Shown here: in pieces, positions 51,328 to 60,414 of the stretch
How positions within the stretch are numbered: position 1 is the stretch's first letter
How the letters are laid out: each line of letters opens with the position of its first letter
Origin: Nitrospirota bacterium
Lineage (GTDB): Bacteria; Nitrospirota; Thermodesulfovibrionia; Thermodesulfovibrionales; JdFR-85
Direction of reading: 5' to 3'
DNA length: 64,000 nucleotides
NCBI GenBank assembly: GCA_015492645.1
Contig: WGER01000029.1
Location: 1-64,000 of the forward strand
The notes under the pieces: generated by a model
Told to the model about the DNA's origin: nothing
Databases searched by the model: none
Seen by the model: the letters and a program-made list of their open reading frames with translations, nothing else
Made by a program: the position numbers and the translations under genes

Positions 51328-53223
51328 TCAGACCTTCTCTGTAACTTCTTTTTTCCTCGGTACCTTCTCTATCTTTACAGCACCTATCGGACATGCCAGA
51401 TAACAGGCCTTACACTTCACACAGACTGACTGGTCAATGTAGAATTTATCCCTCAGTTCCTTCACAGCCCCATATGCACATGCCTGCTTGCAGAGCCCGC
51501 AGAGGAAACACTCGGTATGTTCTATCCTGAAAAGTCCCAGCCCCTTACAGACCTTTGCCCTGCAGTACTTGTCGTAGATGTGTTCCTCGTATTCCTCTCT
51601 GAAGTACCTCAGGGTACTCAACACGGGGTTGGGTGCACTCTGACCCAGACCGCACAGGGAGGCCGCCTTCACCCTATGGGCGAGTTTCTCAAGTCTCTCA
51701 AGGTCTTCAGGTTCGCCCTCACCACAGACAATCCTGTCCATTATCTGGAGCATCTGGTAGGTACCTATCCTGCAGGGGGGGCACTTACCACAGGACTCTG
51801 CCTGGGTAAAACTCAAGAAGTATCTTGCCACATCCACCATACAGGTATCCTCATCCATCACCACCATCCCGCCTGAACCCATCATGGAGCCGAGTTCCCA
51901 TAGAGAGTCAAAATCCACAGGGGTGTCCAGGTGCTCCTCAGGGATGCACCCCCCGGAGGGACCACCTGTCTGGACCGCCTTGAACTTCTTATCACCAATA
52001 ATGCCGCCGCCTATATCGAAGATTATCTCCCTCAGGGTGGTACCCATCGGGACCTCCACCAGACCGGTGTTTTTCACCTTTCCTGTAAGAGCGAAGACCT
52101 TGGTCCCCGGTGAGTTGGGTGTGCCGATGCACCTGAACCAGTCTGCTCCCTTCTCTATTATCACGGGCACGCAGGCAAAGGTCTCCACATTGTTCAGGTT
52201 TGCCGGGTAGCCCCAGGGACCACCCCCGGGCTCCGAGACCCTCGGTGGCCTCGCCCTCGGGAATCCCCTCTCACCCATTATGGAGGCAACCAGTGCCGTC
52301 GCCTCACCACAGACAAAGGCACCTGCACCCTCACGAATATCGAGGAAGAAGTCAAAACCTGTGCCGAGGATATTCTCTCCCAGAAGCCCCAGGTCCTCTG
52401 CCTGCTGGATCGCTATCCTGAGGTTCTTCACCGCTAAGGGATACTCATGCCTCACATAGATGAAGCCATACCTCGCCCCAATCGCATATGCACAGAGGAG
52501 CATCCCCTCTATAAGGCTGTGGGGATCACCCTCCATGATTGACCTGTCCATGAACGCACCTGGATCACCCTCATCCCCGTTGGCTATTACCATCTTGATG
52601 TCACCAGGGGCGTGCTTCGTATGCCTCCACTTTCTGCCTGCTGGAAAGCCTGCACCACCACGGCCGCGGAGATTAGCCCTGTCCACCTCATCAAGCACCT
52701 CGTCAGGGCTCATGCTACTAAGGGCCTTCTCAAGGGCCTTATACCCGCCAACTGCTATGTAGTGGTAGATGTTGCGGGGGTCTATTCTCCCGTTGTTCCG
52801 GAGGGCTACCCTCACCTGTTTCTTGTAAAAAGGCAACTCGTCCATCAGTTCATAGGGCTCTGAATAGAGGCTCTCCCTCTCCATCAGGTGTCTGACAGGA
52901 TATCCCCCGGTGAGGGTCCCTGACACGATAGCCTCAGCGTCATCACTCCTGACCTTCCTGTAGAAGTAGCCGAAGGGTTCCACCTTCATCACCGGCCCCT
53001 TCTGACAGAGACCCTGGCAGCCCGTCCTCACAATCTGGACATCCAGACCCCTCTCTTTCGCCTTCTGTTCAATGGCCTCAATCACCTTCAGTGAGCCCGA
53101 TGCCATACAGGCGGTCCCGGTGCAGGCTCTTATTATCTCCTTGTCTCTGGGGAAGGTCTCCTCCTGCAGAAGGAGCCTCAGGTTTCTCAGTTCCTCTATA
53201 CTCTTAAGCCTTCCCATCACCAT
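51328..53223 (-). CDS. NuoF/HydB-like flavoprotein subunit
   Basis: A 631-residue subunit. An N-terminal thioredoxin-like [2Fe-2S] domain has CTGTACMASGS and TGCQGLCQKGP. The FMN/NAD(P)H domain holds LRGRGGAGFPAGRKW, NGDEGDPGAFMDRS and GAGAFVCGEATAL. The NuoF-type [4Fe-4S] motif is SCGKCPPCRIGT. Two further ferredoxin motifs (CFLCGLCKQACA, CVKCKACYLACP) end the protein. This layout is that of HydB of electron-bifurcating hydrogenases and HylB-type proteins, not of plain complex I NuoF. It lies between NuoE-like and the Fe-S genes, so a NAD(P)H-linked complex is likely; whether it bifurcates is not shown. Confidence 0.9.
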   Translation of the reverse strand: MVMGRLKSIEELRNLRLLLQEETFPRDKEIIRACTGTACMASGSLKVIEAIEQKAKERGLDVQIVRTGCQGLCQKGPVMKVEPFGYFYRKVRSDDAEAIVSGTLTGGYPVRHLMERESLYSEPYELMDELPFYKKQVRVALRNNGRIDPRNIYHYIAVGGYKALEKALSSMSPDEVLDEVDRANLRGRGGAGFPAGRKWRHTKHAPGDIKMVIANGDEGDPGAFMDRSIMEGDPHSLIEGMLLCAYAIGARYGFIYVRHEYPLAVKNLRIAIQQAEDLGLLGENILGTGFDFFLDIREGAGAFVCGEATALVASIMGERGFPRARPPRVSEPGGGPWGYPANLNNVETFACVPVIIEKGADWFRCIGTPNSPGTKVFALTGKVKNTGLVEVPMGTTLREIIFDIGGGIIGDKKFKAVQTGGPSGGCIPEEHLDTPVDFDSLWELGSMMGSGGMVVMDEDTCMVDVARYFLSFTQAESCGKCPPCRIGTYQMLQIMDRIVCGEGEPEDLERLEKLAHRVKAASLCGLGQSAPNPVLSTLRYFREEYEEHIYDKYCRAKVCKGLGLFRIEHTECFLCGLCKQACAYGAVKELRDKFYIDQSVCVKCKACYLACPIGAVKIEKVPRKKEVTEKV

Positions 53224-53710
53224 TACTCCTTTCTATCGCCTCTATCACATCATCCACCTTCTTTGGAGTCAACTCACCAACCACCTCCTCATTTATGGTC
53301 ACGACAGGGGCGAGCCCACAACAGCCGACACATCCGACCGTCTCAAGTGTCATGGTGAGGTCAGGGGTGGTCTCACCCACATCTATCTTGAAGTGTTCCT
53401 GGAGCCTCTCGAGCACCTTTGGGGCCCCTCTCACATGACAGGCGGTCCCCATACAGACACGGACTATCTTCCTGCCCCTTGGTGTGAAGTGGAACTGATG
53501 GTAGAAACTGGCAACTGAGTATATCTCTGCAAGGGGCAGTCCCAGTTTCCTTGACAGGTTCTGCAGGACCTCCGGTGGCAGATACCCATGCTCCTCCTGG
53601 ATCCTGTGGAGGGTTGTTATAAGAACACCCCTCTTCTTCTCATATTCAGACAGGATCTCACCCACCCTGCCAATCTCTCTTTCTACATCAAGACCCTCTA
53701 CCACATCCAT
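53204..53710 (-). CDS. NuoE/HydC-like [2Fe-2S] subunit
   Basis: A 168-residue subunit. A helical N-terminal region is followed by a thioredoxin-like [2Fe-2S] fold with VCMGTACHVRG and VGCVGCCGLAP. It partners the NuoF/HydB-like protein, whose start overlaps its end by 20 bases. It is immediately downstream of the CO dehydrogenase gene, separated by 12 bases. Confidence 0.92.
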   Translation of the reverse strand: MDVVEGLDVEREIGRVGEILSEYEKKRGVLITTLHRIQEEHGYLPPEVLQNLSRKLGLPLAEIYSVASFYHQFHFTPRGRKIVRVCMGTACHVRGAPKVLERLQEHFKIDVGETTPDLTMTLETVGCVGCCGLAPVVTINEEVVGELTPKKVDDVIEAIERSNGDGKA

Positions 53711-53722
53711 ATCTTACCTCCT

Positions 53723-55711
53723 CTACTTCAGACCCTCATGGGGTCTTGAGAGTTTCTCCAGTTTACGCCTGTCCTCCATACTCATCAGTTTGCGCTCCAC
53801 ACCGAACCTGCCCGGCTCGTACTTCCTCAGTTTCAGGGCCTCGCGCTTCTTGTCTATATGTTCAAGGGCCTTCCTCAACATCACCTCTGGATCGGGTATA
53901 AATTCCAGTTTTCCACCAACCCTCTGCTCCCATACCTCTGTCATTATCCTTTTCACCTCTGAACTCGCCTCCACCGGACTCTCCGAACCGAATATCACAT
54001 ACATGCCCGAGGCGACAAAGTATGTGCCTATCGCAAGGGCCTTCTCACTCATCCACTCAGGTGCAAGCCCTACTGCCGGCAGGTCTGAGATATCATCCCC
54101 GAGTCCACCTTCGTGTACCATATGGGTCGCTATGGTGAGAATCCTTGAGTTGTCCACACATGCACCCAAGTGCAGAATGGGAGGACAGCCTATCGCCTCA
54201 CAGACCTCCCTGAGCCCGGGACCTGCCATCTCAAGGGCCACCTCGGGTCTCATGTAACCTGCCTTTGCACAGGCATGGGCACCGCAGCCTGTGGTCACCA
54301 CAAGGACATCATTCTTGATGAACTCAATCGCAAGGTAATCATGATAACTGTCCTGCATTATCCTCGGGTTGTTACAACCAACTATGCCTGCCACACCTCT
54401 GATTCTTCCCGCCATTATCGCGTCATTAAGGGGTCTGAAGGAGGCCCTGAAACGGCCTCCCTGCATGTAGTCTATGTACTCATGAGAGAAGCCAGCAATA
54501 AGGGGGGATGTCTCATGAACCCTGCTGCCTGAGGCGGTCCTGTTGGCATAGTTATCTATCGCGAGTCTCAGTATCTGCCTGGCGACCTCCTTTGCCCTCC
54601 GTTCATCATACTGGATATGCACCGCATCCTTTATCTTCCCTTTGTAGGAGGTGGTTATCACCTTCGTATGGAACTTCTTTGAGGCCTCAACTATTGCGGG
54701 CATTATACACTGAACATCCACCATCACTGCCTCTGCAAGTCCCGTCATGATCGCCAGTTCCTGGTTCAGAAAACCACCGGCAGTGGGGATACCATGCCTC
54801 ATCAGGACCTCATTGGCAGTGCAGCACATACCGACCAGGTTTATCCCCTTCGCACCCTTCTGTCTTGCATACTCCAGTATCTCCGGCTCCTGGGATACCT
54901 CCACTATCATCTCAGCAAGAGTGGGCTCATGACCATGGACAACCACATTCACCTCGTCCTCTTTCATTATCCCGATGCTCGCCTGCGCCCTCACGGGTCT
55001 AGGTGTCCCGAAGAGGATGTCGGTGATATCGGTACTGAACATACATCCACCCCATCCATCGGCAAGGGAGACCTTGAGTGCTGCCATCATCAGGTTTTCA
55101 GGGTCCTGGTCCACACCCATATTCGTCCTGTGCAGGGCCTCTGCCACCTCCCTGTCTATTCCTCTCGGCACTATACCCCACTTTCTCCAGACCTCCTGAC
55201 GCTTCTTCGGTGCCCTCTTCACAAAGGCGATCTCACCCTTCTGCTGTCCGAACTGTTCAATGATCTTCAAAGCCACATCCTTTGCGACCTCCTCCTTCGT
55301 CCTACCCTCTGTGGGTATCTCCAGGATATCGGCCAGTTTCTTCAGTTTCTGGGTGTCCCTCACCTTGAAGTCAGGGGCCTCGCCGGTGGCCGCCTCAAGG
55401 AGTGTAAAGGCCATATCCCTTGCATGGTCACTGTGGGCAGCAGTACCCGCAGCCACCATCCTGAGGAAGTTCCTGGCAGACACAACGGGCAGTGTGGCCC
55501 CACATACACCCCTCGCTGTCTCCTCTGCATCAGGGCCAACAAGCCTGCATGGGCCCATAAAACAGATCTTACAGCATGCACCGCTGTGTCCGATAGGGCA
55601 GGGCTTCAGTTTCTCTGCCCTATCAAAGGCGGTCTCCAGTCCCTGGGCCTCAGCCCATTCTATAATCTCTTCTGCCACCTTATCTGCACTCTTTGGTGTC
55701 CTTGGTGCCAT
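53723..55711 (-). CDS. cooS: Anaerobic CO dehydrogenase, catalytic subunit
   Basis: A 662-residue Ni-Fe CO dehydrogenase. The N-terminal Cys motif CPIGHSGACCKICFMGPC (38-55) supplies the B- and D-clusters. Downstream are GAHACAKAG and HLGACVDNSR for the C-cluster, with DVQCIMPAIVEA. It reduces CO2 to CO for acetyl-CoA synthase. The acsB gene ends 43 bases upstream, giving the classic CODH/ACS pair. The symbol acsA would be equally suitable. Confidence 0.95.
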   Translation of the reverse strand: MAPRTPKSADKVAEEIIEWAEAQGLETAFDRAEKLKPCPIGHSGACCKICFMGPCRLVGPDAEETARGVCGATLPVVSARNFLRMVAAGTAAHSDHARDMAFTLLEAATGEAPDFKVRDTQKLKKLADILEIPTEGRTKEEVAKDVALKIIEQFGQQKGEIAFVKRAPKKRQEVWRKWGIVPRGIDREVAEALHRTNMGVDQDPENLMMAALKVSLADGWGGCMFSTDITDILFGTPRPVRAQASIGIMKEDEVNVVVHGHEPTLAEMIVEVSQEPEILEYARQKGAKGINLVGMCCTANEVLMRHGIPTAGGFLNQELAIMTGLAEAVMVDVQCIMPAIVEASKKFHTKVITTSYKGKIKDAVHIQYDERRAKEVARQILRLAIDNYANRTASGSRVHETSPLIAGFSHEYIDYMQGGRFRASFRPLNDAIMAGRIRGVAGIVGCNNPRIMQDSYHDYLAIEFIKNDVLVVTTGCGAHACAKAGYMRPEVALEMAGPGLREVCEAIGCPPILHLGACVDNSRILTIATHMVHEGGLGDDISDLPAVGLAPEWMSEKALAIGTYFVASGMYVIFGSESPVEASSEVKRIMTEVWEQRVGGKLEFIPDPEVMLRKALEHIDKKREALKLRKYEPGRFGVERKLMSMEDRRKLEKLSRPHEGLK

Positions 55712-55754
55712 CTTATTTACCTCCTTCGGTCATTATCTCAGGCACTGCCCGAGA

Positions 55755-57968
55755 CTATATAATCGGCTCCATCTCCAGGGCAGGATGTCCCACCTTCTGG
55801 AGCCATTCAAGCAGTTTCTCCGAATCCTCACATATCGTCTCATCGGCAATCTTGTCCAACAGATCAGGCACTCCTTCCTCAGCGGCCCTCTGCTGGAACT
55901 TCTCCTTCACCCTCTCCTTCAGGGCCTTGGTCATCCAGACTATCCTTTTAATACCACCGTCACCTGCAAGGAACTTCCTGCTCGTGATGAAGTTCACCCC
56001 TATCCCCATGAACCCGGGGGTCTGCACCCCTCCACCCACAGTGCCTGCCAGGGTGGAAAACTTCATCCCTATGGGGGTCATCCCTGTATGCCCCCTCTGT
56101 ACAATCATCACCCCGTTTGCCTCAGGTATTATCGCCACAATACACTCAAAACAGCCGCAGGAGGTCATCGGGTTCTCCATTATTGTGTAGAGATTAAGGG
56201 TCTCAACCGCTCCTCCTGATGCCTTCTTCAGGTATTCATCCACACCTGAGTATCTCCCATATCTCGGATCAATCAACTCACCCTTCGGTATGGGCTCATT
56301 CCCACCCGTTGGATCAATCTCGTAGGATGCCTTACAGTCGAGCCAGTTGTAGGCACCACAGAGACCAAGCCTTTCAGGGGTAATCACACACACATGGGTG
56401 GGAGCAAAACTCTGACACAGAAGGCAACTGTAAAAGGTGTCCACACTGTCATCTGTCAGGGCTGCAAGCCTCTCGTCCCTCGCCTTCCACTCCTTTCTCG
56501 CCTCCTCACGCCACTTTATCACATCCTCCTCGTCGGTAAACAGTGTCACCTGGACCTTGTCCACAATCGCAGAGAACCTCTTGTGGGTCATCGCATGGTG
56601 TATCTTTCCAATATCCTCAAGGCTGAAGCCAGCCTGCTTTGCTGCGTGGCTTATACGTATCCAGTTTATATCCCTCTGGCCCATATGCCAGATACCCTGA
56701 CCTTCGTTTATATTGTGGTGTAGCCTCCTTTCTATGATGGGCAGGAAGTCAGATTGTAGCCTCCTGCCGGCGACCTCCACCAGGATTCCCAGGGGCATCA
56801 CTCCACCCTGCTCATACCGTTCCTTCCAGTTATTACCGACGATGTTTATCTTCCCGTCCTCTATCTCATCCATCTCTCTCATCCTCACCCACTCAAAGGC
56901 AGGTGAACGGGTTCCACCAAATTCAATAAAGGTCTCCTCCTTCCTGATCCTCTCTCCCTCGAAGGCCGGTCCATAGGATATAGGGATCGGGGGTTTCTCC
57001 ACGATCACCTTCAGTCCCCTCACCTCAATCGCCCTCTGGACGATCCTATCGTGGTCGAGTTCCTTGTCCACCTCTTCATAGGTGCACACACCTGTCGGAT
57101 GGATTACAGGTACATCGGTGTCACAGATCGCAGGGAATCCCATGTTTATAGCCCCCGCTCCTGTGGCCCACTTTATGTCGTCCAGTTCACCCAGGACAAG
57201 GGCAAAGGCAAAGACACGGTCCTTCGTATACTTCAGGTTGGCCCTGTAATCACCAGGTTTATGTCCACCGAAAATGAGGGCCGCCCTGATCGCCCAGTCA
57301 AGGGCATAGAGGGTATGCTCGGTGGTGGTACCAAGAGGCACCACATACACATCCCAGCCCAGTTCAATCCCCTTACTCAGCAGTTGCCTGGTAACACTCG
57401 TCACCCTGCCCGTTTTGTCAGGGGCCTGCCCTGAGAGAAACACCAGTATGTTCTTCTCCTGCAGTTCCCTGACGATCTTTACTGCCGTGTCTTCATCAGG
57501 GGCGGCCCCGATGATTGCTGCAAACCCGGGCATCCTGCCGTCCACCAACTGGATACCCAGATTTCTCTGGATGGTATCAGTAATAAATCCGTTGTACTCG
57601 TAACCTGTTTCAGGGTCCCTGTCAGGCTCAAGCCCCTCAATGTACCTCAGGGCCAGGTATATCTCCTCACACCAGAGTGTGGCCATCCCTGAGTCTAGGG
57701 CCTCACCCAGATATGGCCTCCATAGATGCTCCTCAGGCTCCTCATGCAGCAGTTCTCTGGCCATCATGAGGGCCTCTTTCATATCCTTCAGTGTCTTCAC
57801 CTCAAACCCGGTCATAGCATAAATCATCGGCAGATAGAAGGCAGTATCGGGAAACTCGAACCGGTGGTCCTCACCTTTTTCTGCAATCACCTTCTGTAGG
57901 AGTTCCTCTGTCTGACGATAGACTTTATGGGCCCCCCTGATAGCAGCCGAGGCTATTATCTTCGACAT
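55755..57968 (-). CDS. acsB: Acetyl-CoA synthase catalytic subunit
   Basis: A 737-residue ACS subunit of the bacterial (full-length, with N-terminal CODH-contact domain) type. The A-cluster ligands are visible as CSFAPTHVCV, RLGLCGAYNW, DCKASYEIDP and SCGCFECIV (about residue 600), the CGC holding the proximal metal. The enzyme joins a corrinoid methyl group, CO and CoA into acetyl-CoA. ATG 57968 has GAGGAGG upstream. It precedes cooS on the same strand. Confidence 0.96.
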   Translation of the reverse strand: MSKIIASAAIRGAHKVYRQTEELLQKVIAEKGEDHRFEFPDTAFYLPMIYAMTGFEVKTLKDMKEALMMARELLHEEPEEHLWRPYLGEALDSGMATLWCEEIYLALRYIEGLEPDRDPETGYEYNGFITDTIQRNLGIQLVDGRMPGFAAIIGAAPDEDTAVKIVRELQEKNILVFLSGQAPDKTGRVTSVTRQLLSKGIELGWDVYVVPLGTTTEHTLYALDWAIRAALIFGGHKPGDYRANLKYTKDRVFAFALVLGELDDIKWATGAGAINMGFPAICDTDVPVIHPTGVCTYEEVDKELDHDRIVQRAIEVRGLKVIVEKPPIPISYGPAFEGERIRKEETFIEFGGTRSPAFEWVRMREMDEIEDGKINIVGNNWKERYEQGGVMPLGILVEVAGRRLQSDFLPIIERRLHHNINEGQGIWHMGQRDINWIRISHAAKQAGFSLEDIGKIHHAMTHKRFSAIVDKVQVTLFTDEEDVIKWREEARKEWKARDERLAALTDDSVDTFYSCLLCQSFAPTHVCVITPERLGLCGAYNWLDCKASYEIDPTGGNEPIPKGELIDPRYGRYSGVDEYLKKASGGAVETLNLYTIMENPMTSCGCFECIVAIIPEANGVMIVQRGHTGMTPIGMKFSTLAGTVGGGVQTPGFMGIGVNFITSRKFLAGDGGIKRIVWMTKALKERVKEKFQQRAAEEGVPDLLDKIADETICEDSEKLLEWLQKVGHPALEMEPII

Positions 57969-58043
57969 CCTGACCTCCTCGCTCCAGATTTTGTTTTCAT
58001 CTCAACTTAAAAGAGCACCGGGTGGCCGATGCCCTTAATAAAA

Positions 58044-58072
58044 TTTTTAAACATTTAACTTTCTAAAGTCAA
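58044..58072 (-). promoter_or_regulatory. Possible internal promoter for acsB-cooS
   Basis: Minus strand: TTGACT (58072-58067), 17 bases, TAAAAA (58049-58044) in the 125-base gap between acsC and acsB. A leader of about 70 bases follows with a small GC-rich palindrome (CACCGGGTG). Confidence 0.4.
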
Positions 58073-58093
58073 TCTGTTTTTATCCAGACCCCT

Positions 58094-59440
58094 CTATGCT
58101 GCAACCTTCTGTCTGAGAAAGGAAGGCAACCCGTTCGCCTCCCTCGGGCCAACAGTCACTGTCCAGCCCTCCAGTTTCTCCTCAATCGCACCCTTCAGTA
58201 TTGCAACATACCCGGGTATTATCAGTTCCCTGTGTTTTATCTGGCTCTCTATCCCGCTTTCTTTGATGAAGTTGGCGATCTTTGCACCAGTAAATTTCCC
58301 TGCAGCCCAGGCGGTCAGCACGCTCAGTCCCTCACAGTCCATAACAGCAAGCCAGGCCGGGACCTTGGAATTCTCAACCTCTCCAGAAACTATGAAGTAA
58401 GTGAGAGAGAAGTTTGTCGTGATGAGAAGCGGTGAATTCTCATCTGGCTCCCCGATCTTGTATATCTTCTGCTCCACCTGCATCGGCACCTGTGGATCAG
58501 TATAGATATTCTGTCTCAGGGTAAACAGGGCAAGGTTCTTCCACTTCTCTGCAGAGGACATCACCACCACAGAGGCGTACTTACATATCCCGAGGCCTGC
58601 AAGGAGTGTCTCATACAGTGGGTCTTCCCTCTGCACAAAGTTTATCACAGGATAACCGAGTGGCTTGAAGTTCTTCTTTATGGCTGCCCTCCTGATGAGG
58701 GTATTATGTTCCAGTATCTCAGGTGCCTTTCTCGCCCCTGAGTCTACCACAATATCCTCAACCCCTAAGGATTTCACCTTCTCTGTTAGTGCACTGAGGG
58801 CCTCCAGGTCGTCTGCCCTCACACCCACAGAGGCCTTCGCCTCCTTCGCGATCGGGACCATCTGCTCAGCATTCGCCTCTGTTACCCCATATAGCAGTGC
58901 CCCCTTGCCTGAGAATAACCCCATGACCGTCTTTGCTGCATCTGGGCTCTCAGTAGATACAATCACAGGCACCTCCGGTGCCTTCTCAGCCACTGTCTTT
59001 GCAAGTGTCTCAAACCTTTCCACCTCACCAGAGGCGTTGGTGATACAGATCGCATCCACCCTCAGCAACTGCCCAACTCTGTTTATCTCAGAGGTGAGCA
59101 CCGCCTGGACCTTTTCCATCTGTACAGCCTCATCCTCTGTATCCTTTATCTCAAGGGCCAGAACGGTCGGGTTTACGAATTTCTTTTCATGCCTGAACAG
59201 GACCGTCTCTTCTCCCATCTTCACGGCCTTATCCCCCGTACCCAGTGTGATAGGCCTCACTGGAGGGGCAGCAGCCTCACCCAGGATCCTCTTTGCCTCT
59301 TCTGAGACATCTGGACACTTGTCCAGTGATGTCTGACGCTGGGCGAGTTTCATTGCGAAGGCAAGGCAGGTAGGGAACCCGCATTTTTTACAGTTAGTCT
59401 TTGGAAGGAGTTTAAATATCTCAACACCTGTTAACGCCAT
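58094..59440 (-). CDS. acsC: Corrinoid iron-sulfur protein, large subunit
   Basis: A 448-residue subunit. The N-terminal [4Fe-4S] motif NCKKCGFPTC (Cys17, 20, 25) plus Cys42 matches the CFeSP cluster that reduces cobalt. A TIM-barrel middle and a C-terminal B12-binding domain follow. With AcsD it takes the methyl group from methyl-tetrahydrofolate through AcsE and gives it to acetyl-CoA synthase. It is 21 bases after acsD. Confidence 0.95.
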   Translation of the reverse strand: MALTGVEIFKLLPKTNCKKCGFPTCLAFAMKLAQRQTSLDKCPDVSEEAKRILGEAAAPPVRPITLGTGDKAVKMGEETVLFRHEKKFVNPTVLALEIKDTEDEAVQMEKVQAVLTSEINRVGQLLRVDAICITNASGEVERFETLAKTVAEKAPEVPVIVSTESPDAAKTVMGLFSGKGALLYGVTEANAEQMVPIAKEAKASVGVRADDLEALSALTEKVKSLGVEDIVVDSGARKAPEILEHNTLIRRAAIKKNFKPLGYPVINFVQREDPLYETLLAGLGICKYASVVVMSSAEKWKNLALFTLRQNIYTDPQVPMQVEQKIYKIGEPDENSPLLITTNFSLTYFIVSGEVENSKVPAWLAVMDCEGLSVLTAWAAGKFTGAKIANFIKESGIESQIKHRELIIPGYVAILKGAIEEKLEGWTVTVGPREANGLPSFLRQKVAA

Positions 59441-59461
59441 CTCAAACCTCCAGGTCTTAGT

Positions 59462-60403
59462 TTAAGCGAACATCTCATCAATAAAGGTATTTACAAGGCT
59501 CACCGCATCGGGATGTCTCATTATCAGCAGTTCTGCACCGGCGAGCATCAGTGTGGTTGCAGTAAGCGCCTCCCAGAGTATTCCCCTCTCCCTGAGACTG
59601 CCCCATTCTGGCAGATCCTGTTCTGAGGCCTGAGTTTCCTTTATCTTCCAGACATACATACCCACATCAGCCACCATTGGAGGCTGCATCACGGGATCTG
59701 CCTGTGCCAGTGCTGCAAGCCTGATCCTCTCCATCACCGAGTATGTATACTCAATCCCGTAACCAAGGGCAGAGCACATGGGGTCTGTAATCAGTCTCTC
59801 CTTCTCAAAGCCCATCTGGGTGATCAGGATATTCAACTGCTTGGAGAGGTTTATATCAAGTTCACTCATGGCGATCAGTTTGTGACCCGAGGCCATGGCT
59901 GCGGCTGCGATTGTCTTGTAATTCGCCTCCTGTGCCTTACCTATCACACAATTACGGCCCTTTGATGCCTCTGCCACCTTTGGAAGGACCTCGGCATCTT
60001 TCTCAATATGGTTACTGCCAAGAATGATCAGTGGCACCTTTACGGCATTGAGGACATCCGTTACTACCTTCACTGCATCCTCTGCTGAGAGGTTCTTCTG
60101 ATCAGGATGGGTACCGATGAGCCTCAGTGTGATGGACTTTGCCCCGAGGCTCTCCTGACAGAACTGGGCCCACTTTACAGGGTCATCGGAGACATCACTG
60201 TACGGCTCCCTCACCACCTCAGGCCAGTCCTGAGGGGGTACATCCTGTATCTCATAAGATATGAGGGGCCTGTGAGGTATCTCTCCTTCAAACCTGTGGA
60301 AGGGTAGGGTGTTTTCGCCTCCAAAGGTCTCCTGGACCTCCGTACCAATGGTTACTGGATAGACCCTTCCTCTAAAACTCTCTTTTGGCGGCGTAAAGGC
60401 CAT
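59462..60403 (-). CDS. acsD: Corrinoid iron-sulfur protein, small subunit
   Basis: A 313-residue TIM-barrel protein of the CFeSP small-subunit family. The start includes PPKESFRGRVYPVTIG, and the domain PLIILGSNHIEKDAEVLPKV is typical. It supports binding of the cobamide between the two CFeSP subunits. It lies 11 bases after acsE and before acsC. Confidence 0.94.
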   Translation of the reverse strand: MAFTPPKESFRGRVYPVTIGTEVQETFGGENTLPFHRFEGEIPHRPLISYEIQDVPPQDWPEVVREPYSDVSDDPVKWAQFCQESLGAKSITLRLIGTHPDQKNLSAEDAVKVVTDVLNAVKVPLIILGSNHIEKDAEVLPKVAEASKGRNCVIGKAQEANYKTIAAAAMASGHKLIAMSELDINLSKQLNILITQMGFEKERLITDPMCSALGYGIEYTYSVMERIRLAALAQADPVMQPPMVADVGMYVWKIKETQASEQDLPEWGSLRERGILWEALTATTLMLAGAELLIMRHPDAVSLVNTFIDEMFA

Positions 60404-60414
60404 CTCAACCTCCC

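Noticed and set aside
54794..55762. Long plus-strand open frame (322 codons) opposite cooS
   Set aside because: It is the antisense shadow of a strongly conserved CO dehydrogenase gene, has no recognisable domain, and its composition follows the opposite strand's codons.
55260..56219. Long plus-strand open frame (319 codons) across the cooS/acsB junction
   Set aside because: Antisense to two clearly identified genes and low-complexity in character; no start site or family match.
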